From NCBI GenBank assembly GCA_021802375.1, contig JAKAAL010000357.1, forward strand, positions 1 to 5,438: a stretch of DNA of 5,438 nt, written 5' to 3'. This document shows positions 1 to 5,438 of the stretch, in pieces (the stretch's first letter is position 1; every line of letters starts with the position of its first letter). Made by a program: the position numbers and the translations under genes. This stretch comes from Bacillota bacterium. GTDB lineage: Bacteria; Bacillota_E; Sulfobacillia; Sulfobacillales; Sulfobacillaceae. The notes below the pieces were generated by a model. The model was not told where the DNA came from, did not search any database, and saw only the letters and a list, made by a program, of their open reading frames with translations.

Positions 1-99
1 AGTACATCGTTGTCGTCATGGTGGACCAGCACACACCGTTTGCAGTGGGATGCTATGGGAATACTCGCGTCAAAACACCCAATTTGGACAGATTTGCTC
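1..99 (+). repeat. 99-bp exact direct repeat, copy 1 (start of sulfatase gene)
   Basis: Bases 1-99 are identical to 4163-4261 with no mismatch; divergence is complete from base 100 (t against a). The match starts at the first base of the window, so its left edge may be truncated. This copy lacks the ribosome binding site and the ATG of the sulfatase. Length and position fit either a k-mer overlap left by a de Bruijn assembler or the junction of a tandem duplication. Confidence 0.97.
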
Positions 100-782
100 T
101 TGATAAAACAGGTGAAGGGTATATTTTGTTTGCCAGTTATGTCGACCCGGTCGACAATCGGTGGCGAGTTGACCGCATTATAGCGGCTCGACCTGATCAG
201 TTTGATGTGGCGCGAAGAGAAACATTGTTTGTCGCACCTGATGTAGGGCTGGAAGCCATAAAGGATCCCGTGATTGTGCATACCAATGGATTATCGTGGA
301 TGTTTTTAAGTGGAGCCGTAATCCCGTCGACTTTACATATGACTCCCGAGAAATTACATGAATCCCAGGATGTTTATACAACGGGGCTAATTCAATCCAT
401 GACAGGAGTGGCGGTAAGCCGCGATGGCATACGTTACGAATGGGTGGGGCCGGTTTTGACTCCGTCACATGGTCGGTGGGATGGCTATGCCGCACGTATT
501 ACGACTGTGTTGGGTACTGAGCACGGATATTGGGCGTTTTACGATGGAGGGGCTAACGCCAATGAAAATTACGAAGAACGGACTGGCGTAGCTGTTTCTG
601 GTGATCTTAGCCATTGGACCAAGCTTAGCACCGAGGGCCCATGGTTAGTTTCTCCGCATGGCACGGGCGCTATGCGGTATGTGGATTATGCCCTGAAAGA
701 TGGGGTGATTTACTTTTATTACGAATACGCCCGTCCTGATGGAGCACACGACTTAAGAGTAACCCGCATACGTCTCACGTGA
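3..782 (+). CDS. Chimeric 5'-open ORF: sulfatase N-terminus fused to a truncated GH43/GH32-like beta-propeller protein
   Basis: The frame is open from the window edge; the first internal ATG is at 18 (numbering below starts there). Residues 1-27 are identical to residues 9-35 of the sulfatase encoded at 4156, including at the DNA level; the homology stops at L28 (base 99). Residues 28-254 look like an uncharacterised glycosidase-like family with the arabinanase/levansucrase/invertase propeller fold. Seen are a KDP motif (K82-D83-P84), repeated Trp/Tyr-rich strands, a YEERTG block at 185-190 and an ARPDGAHDLRVTR-type C-terminal end. Five-bladed propellers of this kind usually need about 300 residues, so roughly the first blade, which in GH32/43/68 enzymes carries a catalytic Asp, is missing and replaced by the sulfatase strand. 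No signal peptide is visible, but the native N-terminus is absent. The fusion is probably not a functional sulfatase, because it lacks the Cys motif. Glycosidase activity is inferred from fold resemblance only; the substrate is unknown. Confidence 0.7.
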   Translation, partial: YIVVVMVDQHTPFAVGCYGNTRVKTPNLDRFALDKTGEGYILFASYVDPVDNRWRVDRIIAARPDQFDVARRETLFVAPDVGLEAIKDPVIVHTNGLSWMFLSGAVIPSTLHMTPEKLHESQDVYTTGLIQSMTGVAVSRDGIRYEWVGPVLTPSHGRWDGYAARITTVLGTEHGYWAFYDGGANANENYEERTGVAVSGDLSHWTKLSTEGPWLVSPHGTGAMRYVDYALKDGVIYFYYEYARPDGAHDLRVTRIRLT

Positions 783-1129
783 TATCGGTGCCATTATATT
801 GCCCACATTATTGCGGCCTCAATGCTTAAGGGGTTGAAGGGCACTTATTTCTGTGAACCAAGAAACGGTGAGGAGTATGACATGTTCTGGCATGGGAGAA
901 GGGGCTTTTCAAACACATATACGGGTACACAAGTTTGGCCGAAGAAATCGAACGGGATCCTTCAGTGTTGGTTATCAAGCGTGTCAGGCCATGTGCGCTG
1001 GGGATTCCGTTTAGCAGGAGCACTATTGGAGGATAGGCGGTGTGCCCTTGTCCCATTGTAGTTCCTGTACTTCGGGTTCGGGGGGTTCATTGTCTTATGG
1101 CTTCATTTCGTAAGAAGGAGGCGATAGTC
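783..1129 (+). other. Gene-poor leader region upstream of the transporter gene
   Basis: These 347 bases hold no gene I can recognise. The + frame stays open from the preceding stop to 1061 (ATG at 822, 79 codons), but the product is Cys/Trp-rich, resembles nothing familiar and has no good ribosome binding site. A second + frame, 881-1036, has no ATG yet reads like the end of a real protein, with a stretch SLAEEIERDPSVLVIKRV; it may be a degraded gene tail. No convincing -35/-10 promoter pair was found: TATATT at 795-800 has no matching -35 box. There is a weak six-pair hairpin with one G-T pair (1094-1099 with 1109-1114, nine-base loop) directly before the AAGGAGG of the next gene. No T-rich terminator hairpin is seen after the stop at 782. 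A promoter or operator for the transporter operon would be expected here but I cannot place it. Confidence 0.5.
1115..1121 (+). promoter_or_regulatory. Ribosome binding site AAGGAGG that favours the TTG start at 1130
   Basis: AAGGAGG is a near-perfect complement of the 16S rRNA 3' end and lies eight bases before TTG at 1130. It decides between three in-frame starts: GTG 1040 (itself preceded by GGAGG at 1028-1032, spacing seven), ATG 1097 (no good site) and TTG 1130. With TTG the protein begins just before membrane segment 1, as usual in this family. Confidence 0.7.
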
Positions 1130-2533
1130 TTGGCGAGAGAACGAGTTCGATCCGTATGGGTAGCAGTCGTTGCGGCGTTGGGCGGTTTAGTCTTTGGGTA
1201 TGATTCGGGTGCCATGTCTGGTGCGTTGCTGTACTTGAAGTCAGCGTTTAACTTAACAGTGTTTGAGCGCGAAGCAATGGTCAGCATGGTTATTATTGGG
1301 GCGATGAGCGGCAGCATTATAACCGGATGGCTTGCTGACCGATGGGGGCGCCGCAGGGCCTTGCGCTGGGCCAGCATCGGCGCCGGAATTTTTGCTATAG
1401 GTACAGGACTGGCACCCACCTATACATGGTTCCTGATCGCCCGGTTTCTCGTGGGTGTTACGGTTGGTATGATCGTCGTCGCGGCTCCTATGTATATTAG
1501 CGAGTTTTCGAAAACACGATCACGCGGCGCTGCCAGTGCGACATTTCAATTGGCCGTGGCCGTTGGACTGACCAGTTCTTACTGGGGTGATTATTTCTTC
1601 GCGCAGTCCCGCGATTGGCATGCCATGTTTGCCGTAGCGGTAATTCCCGCGCTTTTGTTGTGGTTATTGTTATGGCCCTTACCAGATACGCCTCGGTGGT
1701 ACTTTTTGAAACAACGTAACTCTGACGGAACGAAAGCCTTGAGATTCCTGTGGCAAGAGGACAGTCAACAGATTTCCTTCGAGACCGCACGAATTACCCA
1801 AGAATTGGACGCCACTAAGTCTTTGGGCACGGGTTCTTACAGAGATTTGTTGCAGCCGGGAATTCGTCTGGCACTACTGTTCGGCATAGGGTTTTCCATT
1901 TTCCAACAGTTCAGCGGAATAAACACCGTGACTTACTATAGTCCGACCGTATTTGCTATTGCCGGATTTGCCAAAAAAGACGCTATTTTTATTACTGCAA
2001 TTATCGGACTAATCACAATTGCCGCAACCATACTAGGAATCGCGCTTATTGACCGCTGGGGAAGGCGTCGACTTATGTTTTTCAGTCTAGGCGGAATGGC
2101 TACGGCCATGTTTGGCTTAGGGTTAGCGTTCAGGTTAGGGACACGGCTCCCGGGCATGGACATCTTAACGATTGGGAGTGTGGTGTTGTATCACATTGCC
2201 TTTTCATTTGGTATGGGACTTATGGGGTGGGTTTTGCTACCGGAAGTCTTTCCCAACCGTATTCGGGCCCGAGCTCAGTCTATGGGCCGTCTCGCCAACT
2301 GGGTTGCGAATTTTGTTGTCACGATATCATTTTTGTCCGTCGTTAAAGCAATAGGACCGGCCGACTCTTTCTGGATATTTGTGGTGATCATTGTGCTGGC
2401 CACTATCTTCATTGCCCGAATGGCGCCAGAAACCAAGAATAAGCCCCTTGAATCAATTGAACAGTATTGGCTCAATGGCTTGCGGTGGGATTCTAAAGAG
2501 CCAGATGTGGTGCCACCGTTGTCGAACCCGTAA
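1130..2533 (+). CDS. MFS transporter, sugar porter family (probable sugar/H+ symporter)
   Basis: Inner-membrane transporter of about 467 residues from the TTG start, a normal length for the sugar porter family (XylE, AraE, GalP, inositol carriers). Family signatures occur in order: GYDSGAMSG (23-31) in helix 1; DRWGRRR (70-76) in the helix 2-3 loop; PMYISE (120-125) after helix 4; PDTPRW (185-190) after helix 6; QQFSGIN (259-265) in helix 7; a second DRWGRRR in the helix 8-9 loop; PEVFPNRIRAR (371-381) after helix 10; PETKNKPLE (433-441) after helix 12. Twelve hydrophobic segments are apparent with a charged central loop near 190-247. By analogy with E. coli XylE, Q140, Q259, Q260, N265 and W367 would contact the sugar. 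D25 and R105 match the Asp/Arg pair needed for proton coupling, so symport is more likely than facilitated diffusion. The substrate is not predictable. The sulfatase-like gene follows after 48 bases, so the two are probably cotranscribed. Starts at GTG 1040 or ATG 1097 would add 30 or 11 residues. Confidence 0.93.
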   Translation: MARERVRSVWVAVVAALGGLVFGYDSGAMSGALLYLKSAFNLTVFEREAMVSMVIIGAMSGSIITGWLADRWGRRRALRWASIGAGIFAIGTGLAPTYTWFLIARFLVGVTVGMIVVAAPMYISEFSKTRSRGAASATFQLAVAVGLTSSYWGDYFFAQSRDWHAMFAVAVIPALLLWLLLWPLPDTPRWYFLKQRNSDGTKALRFLWQEDSQQISFETARITQELDATKSLGTGSYRDLLQPGIRLALLFGIGFSIFQQFSGINTVTYYSPTVFAIAGFAKKDAIFITAIIGLITIAATILGIALIDRWGRRRLMFFSLGGMATAMFGLGLAFRLGTRLPGMDILTIGSVVLYHIAFSFGMGLMGWVLLPEVFPNRIRARAQSMGRLANWVANFVVTISFLSVVKAIGPADSFWIFVVIIVLATIFIARMAPETKNKPLESIEQYWLNGLRWDSKEPDVVPPLSNP

Positions 2534-2566
2534 AGAAGAATGACACCGACAAAAGATCTTCACAAC

Positions 2567-2576
2567 GAGGGAGGAA
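2567..2576 (+). promoter_or_regulatory. Ribosome binding site of the Thr-type sulfatase-fold gene
   Basis: The purine-rich GAGGGAGGAA contains GGAGG at 2570-2574, seven bases before ATG 2582. It lies inside the longer open frame that begins with ATG 2540, which argues that 2582, not 2540, is the real start. Confidence 0.8.
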
Positions 2577-2581
2577 GTATT

Positions 2582-4012
2582 ATGAACAGTCGGCCATTGA
2601 ATTTGTTAGTGATTTGTCTTGATACGTTTCGGATGGATTGTTTTATGCATCAATCTCCATGGAATATTCACATTCCACGACTGGACCAAATCCGGAAAGA
2701 TTCAATAGTCTTTACGTCGGCATTTGGCGAAGGACAGCCCACAATACCCATTAGACGGGCCTATTTCACCGGCCAGCGATCATTCCCCTGGAGGTTTCGT
2801 TTTGATGCGAAAGGAATGTGGCCTAGCGGGCGGGGGTGGCATAAGATTTCTCCAGAACAAGAGACCATGGCGGAAATTCTCTTGCGGCATGGGTATCAGA
2901 CGGGCCTAATCAGTGACACTTATCATATGTTCAAGTCGACGGCGAACTTTACACGTGGGTTCATGCAGTATGAGTTTGTTCGTGGGTACGAAAGCGACAA
3001 TTATCGTGGCGGCAGAATCGACGGACGGACTTTGCGACCCTTTGTCCGTGATCCAGATCCCAAAAAACACCCGATTTTAACTCAGTATTTGCTGAATGTT
3101 CAAGATCGCCATGAGGAAGAAGATTGGCTGACGGCTCAAACATTTTCGCGGGCGGAAAGATGGCTAACCGATCATCGCGACGTTACCCCTTTCTTTCTGT
3201 GGGTAGATTCCTTTGGCCCCCACGAGCCATGGGATCCACCCCGCGAATACTTGGAACCTTATGCCACGGATCCCTCCTTTGAGGGGATCGAGTTCATTTA
3301 TCCTGTAGGTCTTAAAAGAGAAGACCTTTCGGCTTCCGAAGCTCAACGGGTCATTGAGTTATATTTAGCCTATTTAACGTTTGTCGACACGAGAGTCGGC
3401 CGACTGCTTGATACCTTAGACAGAACGGGACAGACCGACCATACGGTCGTGATGATTGTTAGTGACCACGGTACAGAGTTATTAGATCACGGCCAGTTTT
3501 CCAAGCATCCGTCCCATCTTTATACCCATAATACCCAACTGATCTGGACAATTCGGCATCCCCACAAGAATGCAACTCATTGCGATGCATTGGTTCAAAG
3601 TCATGATGTTTTTCCGACAGCGTTATCACTATTGAGAATCAATTATGATCACGTGGACGGAGAAAACGCATGGCAGTGGATACAAGGCAAGGAACCCCAA
3701 CGTGATGTGGCTATCACGGGTTGGGGATCTTACGCGGCTGTGCGAACTGTACGCTGGAACTATTTTGTTAACTTTGAAAATCCCGAGCTTAAAGAAGTAT
3801 TGTTTGATCGGTCCGTGGATCCTTTAGAGATGCATGATGTAATTTCGGAATATCCTAAACAAGCGCGGGAACTGCGGCAAGAACTTGAATCCTTCTTGGG
3901 AAGTCGTCTTCCTGTACAGCTTAATGATACCGTAGGTGCTGAGGAAGCACCGATTCGAGTGTATTTGGGTTCAAACACATCACAGGACAAGCGGGATGCG
4001 GGATTTGTATAG
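2582..4012 (+). CDS. Sulfatase-fold hydrolase with Thr in place of the formylglycine Cys
   Basis: A 476-residue member of the alkaline phosphatase/sulfatase superfamily. The start at 2582 is set by its GGAGG site and places the first core strand (LNLLVICLD) at the N-terminus; there is no signal peptide, so it should be cytosolic. Metal and active-site positions visible: D14 (followed by T15, not the second Asp of many sulfatases), H214 in PHEPWDPP, D295-H296 in SDHG, and K308-H309. The signature at 54-64 reads TIPIRRAYFTG, i.e. C-x-P-x-R-x4-T-G with Thr54 for Cys. The codon is ACA, three changes away from TGC. The Lys of the usual GKxH motif is also absent: the corresponding stretch is SDTYH (111-115). 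It therefore cannot form formylglycine and may be a phosphodiesterase/phosphotransferase-like enzyme using Thr as nucleophile, as in LtaS and EptA, or a hydrolase of unknown ester type. To my knowledge Thr-type relatives with GxPTIPxRR are widespread and usually annotated simply as sulfatase. A tail of about 35 residues beyond the core has no recognisable motif. Confidence 0.88.
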   Translation: MNSRPLNLLVICLDTFRMDCFMHQSPWNIHIPRLDQIRKDSIVFTSAFGEGQPTIPIRRAYFTGQRSFPWRFRFDAKGMWPSGRGWHKISPEQETMAEILLRHGYQTGLISDTYHMFKSTANFTRGFMQYEFVRGYESDNYRGGRIDGRTLRPFVRDPDPKKHPILTQYLLNVQDRHEEEDWLTAQTFSRAERWLTDHRDVTPFFLWVDSFGPHEPWDPPREYLEPYATDPSFEGIEFIYPVGLKREDLSASEAQRVIELYLAYLTFVDTRVGRLLDTLDRTGQTDHTVVMIVSDHGTELLDHGQFSKHPSHLYTHNTQLIWTIRHPHKNATHCDALVQSHDVFPTALSLLRINYDHVDGENAWQWIQGKEPQRDVAITGWGSYAAVRTVRWNYFVNFENPELKEVLFDRSVDPLEMHDVISEYPKQARELRQELESFLGSRLPVQLNDTVGAEEAPIRVYLGSNTSQDKRDAGFV

Positions 4013-4041
4013 GTACTGAAGAGGGTAGTTGTCGGGTCTGT

Positions 4042-4053
4042 GTGACTGGTCAC
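4042..4053. promoter_or_regulatory. Candidate operator-like inverted repeat GTGAC-N2-GTCAC
   Basis: Two perfect five-base arms are separated by TG, about 100 bases before the Cys-type sulfatase gene. The symmetry fits a dimeric repressor or activator, but a site this short can occur by chance and no second copy was found in the window. Confidence 0.25.
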
Positions 4054-4140
4054 GGTTATGAACGATACCGCGGTCGGGTTCCGGGGATGCCGTGTCGGTA
4101 ACCTGCGTCTGAAACGTCATAGATAGAATTTGATTTCAGT

Positions 4141-4145
4141 GGAGG
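4141..4145 (+). promoter_or_regulatory. Ribosome binding site of the Cys-type sulfatase
   Basis: GGAGG lies ten bases before ATG 4156, slightly longer than ideal. It supports this start rather than the internal ATG at 4180, which would remove the first beta strand of the catalytic core. Confidence 0.7.
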
Positions 4146-4155
4146 CTCAATATTC

Positions 4156-5438
4156 ATGCCCAAGTACATCGTTGTCGTCATGGTGGACCAGCACACACCG
4201 TTTGCAGTGGGATGCTATGGGAATACTCGCGTCAAAACACCCAATTTGGACAGATTTGCTCAACAAAGCACGCTCTTCAGCAATGCTTATACATCGTCAC
4301 CGGTGTGCGTTCCTGCTCGTTTCTCGGCGTTGAGTGGTCTCTATCCATCTCATAGCGGCTGCGTAAGCAACCAAACTCCTTTGCCTATAACTACGCGTAC
4401 GATGGCGCATATTTTTAGGGAACAGGGTTATATAACGGGATTTATAGGAAAAATGCATCCCGTGGATCCACAAACGCACGGCTTTGACTATTATGTTGAT
4501 TTTGGTCATTACTTTGATTATCTAGGGCGGCATATCGAGACGTACACGCGTGGGATGCATGCCGATGACAGTGGGAAAGGAGTACCATGGATCACCACCT
4601 ACCAAAATCCCAATAATTCATGGAACCTGGTCCCTCCCAGATCAGGATTACCACGACGCCTTGCTGATGAGGACCAATTCGAAAACTTCGTGGTTCGTGA
4701 AGCCACGCGTTTTCTACGAACTTATCGCCAGCATCAGTTGTTATTGTTTGTCTCCTTTCTACGCCCCCACACACCTCTCATCGTGCCTCAGCGTTTCTAC
4801 GACTTATATTGTGAAGAAGACATGGAAATGGACAAGTTCCGTCAAGAAGATCTCAATTCCTATCTTCGGAGTCGGTTAGCTCCAGGATGGGGAACTTGTG
4901 AAACAACGGAGTTAGCACAGCGCCATATGCACAATTATTATGCGACCGTAAGTTACGTGGATGACCAATTCGGTGAGTTATGTAAGGCCCTACAGAATTT
5001 AAATATGTGGGACGATACGATTGTGGTTTATACAAGTGATCATGGCGAAATGTTGTATCAGCACGGAATGGTCGGAAAATTTACCTTTTACGAAGGGTCA
5101 GTGAAGGTACCTCTGATGATCCGTCAGCCGCAGCAGACGACGGGAAATGTCTTTTCTGTCCCGGTTGATCACACGTTTCTCCTTCCAACATTGATGGGTT
5201 TGGCGAATTTTGACCCACGTGGAATGGATGGGTTGGACGTTTCTCGGATGCTTGGAGGGCGTTTGGACGCAGTAACCTCCTATCCAATCTTTAGCGAACT
5301 CACTTTAGGACAAGGTGAAGTGACAAGGATGGTTCGTTACCGAAATTGGAAGTTTGTCCAATATCTGGATGACTTCTCACAACTGTTTAATCTTGATGAG
5401 GATCCCGAGGAATTTTCCAATCGTGCTGGACAAGGAGT
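4156..5438 (+). CDS. Sulfatase (formylglycine, Cys-type), 3' end cut by the window
   Basis: The frame is open for 427 codons to the window edge with no stop; similar enzymes run to about 450-500 residues, so only the C-terminal end is missing. It is a type I sulfatase of the alkaline phosphatase superfamily. Visible catalytic features: D11 in the first strand (VVVMVDQ), the modification signature CVPARFSALSG at 51-61 with Cys51 as the expected formylglycine, the G98-K99-M100-H101 motif, R203-P204-H205 followed by TP, D295-H296 in SDHGE, K308, and YEGSVKVPLMI after it. The LFNLDEDPEE stretch near the end is the usual sulfatase C-terminal strand. There is no signal peptide, so it should be cytosolic and act on an imported small sulfate ester; related phosphonate monoester hydrolases share this architecture, so that activity is an alternative. 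A maturation enzyme (FGE or anSME) would be required and is not in the window. Its first codons are duplicated at 1-99. Confidence 0.93.
   Translation, partial: MPKYIVVVMVDQHTPFAVGCYGNTRVKTPNLDRFAQQSTLFSNAYTSSPVCVPARFSALSGLYPSHSGCVSNQTPLPITTRTMAHIFREQGYITGFIGKMHPVDPQTHGFDYYVDFGHYFDYLGRHIETYTRGMHADDSGKGVPWITTYQNPNNSWNLVPPRSGLPRRLADEDQFENFVVREATRFLRTYRQHQLLLFVSFLRPHTPLIVPQRFYDLYCEEDMEMDKFRQEDLNSYLRSRLAPGWGTCETTELAQRHMHNYYATVSYVDDQFGELCKALQNLNMWDDTIVVYTSDHGEMLYQHGMVGKFTFYEGSVKVPLMIRQPQQTTGNVFSVPVDHTFLLPTLMGLANFDPRGMDGLDVSRMLGGRLDAVTSYPIFSELTLGQGEVTRMVRYRNWKFVQYLDDFSQLFNLDEDPEEFSNRAGQG
4163..4261 (+). repeat. 99-bp exact direct repeat, copy 2 (native context)
   Basis: This copy is identical to 1-99 and lies inside the complete 5' end of the Cys-type sulfatase gene, codons 3-36. 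It has an intact start codon and ribosome binding site upstream and conserved sulfatase sequence downstream, so this is the native copy and 1-99 the secondary one. The distance between copies is 4,162 bases. Confidence 0.97.

Larger units (their letters stand above)
4013..4155 (+). other. Intergenic spacer with clustered inverted repeats between the two sulfatase-fold genes
   Basis: This 143-base gap separates two genes that could otherwise be one operon. It contains GTGAC-TG-GTCAC at 4042-4053, the perfect palindrome ACCGCGGT at 4067-4074, and a possible seven-pair stem (4077-4083 with 4096-4098 plus 4100-4103, one bulged T, loop of about 12). No T-run follows the stem, so an intrinsic terminator is unlikely. 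TAGAAT at 4124-4129 could be a -10 box but no good -35 sits 16-18 bases upstream. The repeats may be operator or RNA structure; function is inference. Confidence 0.4.

Noticed and set aside
141..155. Palindrome GTCGACC-C-GGTCGAC
   Set aside because: Sits in coding sequence and is explained by the repeated Val-Asp codons of VDPVD; no second copy or regulatory context.
178..495. Minus-strand ORF of 105 codons
   Set aside because: Lies entirely inside the propeller-protein coding frame and reads as an antisense shadow.
795..800. TATATT as a -10 promoter box
   Set aside because: No acceptable -35 hexamer at 16-18 bases upstream, and it immediately follows the stop of the preceding gene.
826..1056. 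Minus-strand ORF of 76 codons opposite the leader region
   Set aside because: No start signal and no familiar sequence; mirrors an open stretch on the other strand.
822..1061. Plus-strand ORF of 79 codons in the leader region
   Set aside because: No ribosome binding site at a suitable distance, odd composition, no recognisable motif, and it overlaps a competing frame that looks more protein-like; judged to be chance.
1087..1419. Minus-strand ORF of 110 codons
   Set aside because: Antisense to the first membrane helices of the transporter; hydrophobic coding sequence commonly opens such frames.
4077..4103. Stem-loop as an intrinsic terminator after the Thr-type gene
   Set aside because: The stem is short, has a bulge and is not followed by a run of T.
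4550..4879. Plus-strand ORF of 109 codons
   Set aside because: Out-of-frame shadow of the Cys-type sulfatase, whose motifs continue unbroken through this region.

Overview
The window is about half G+C. All four supportable genes lie on the + strand, with strong GGAGG-type ribosome binding sites and one likely TTG start, which points to a Gram-positive bacterium of the Bacillota. A Sulfobacillus- or Alicyclobacillus-like host is my impression from the protein style, not a demonstrated assignment. It looks like a small catabolic cluster for a sulfated or phosphorylated sugar-type compound.

Layout: (1) 3-782 is a chimeric, 5'-open reading frame. Its first 99 bases copy the start of the sulfatase gene at 4156; the rest is the larger, C-terminal part of a GH43/GH32-like beta-propeller protein. 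(2) 783-1129 is a gene-poor stretch ahead of the transporter, holding at most a degraded coding remnant. (3) 1130-2533 is a sugar-porter-type MFS transporter. (4) 2582-4012 is a sulfatase-fold hydrolase with Thr at the position where sulfatases carry the formylglycine Cys. (5) 4013-4155 is a spacer with several inverted repeats. (6) 4156-5438 is a second, Cys-type sulfatase, cut by the window end.

How they may work together: the transporter brings in a sugar or sugar derivative. The two sulfatase-fold enzymes have no signal peptide, so they would act in the cytosol. They probably remove sulfate, or in the Thr enzyme another ester, and the propeller protein would act on the glycan part. The substrate cannot be read from the sequence.

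The most important caution is the exact 99-bp repeat (1-99 = 4163-4261). It begins at the first base of the window and creates an in-frame fusion. It could be an assembly-graph overlap, or the junction of a real 4,162-bp tandem duplication or circle. The N-terminus of the first gene should not be trusted until reads across position 99 are checked.
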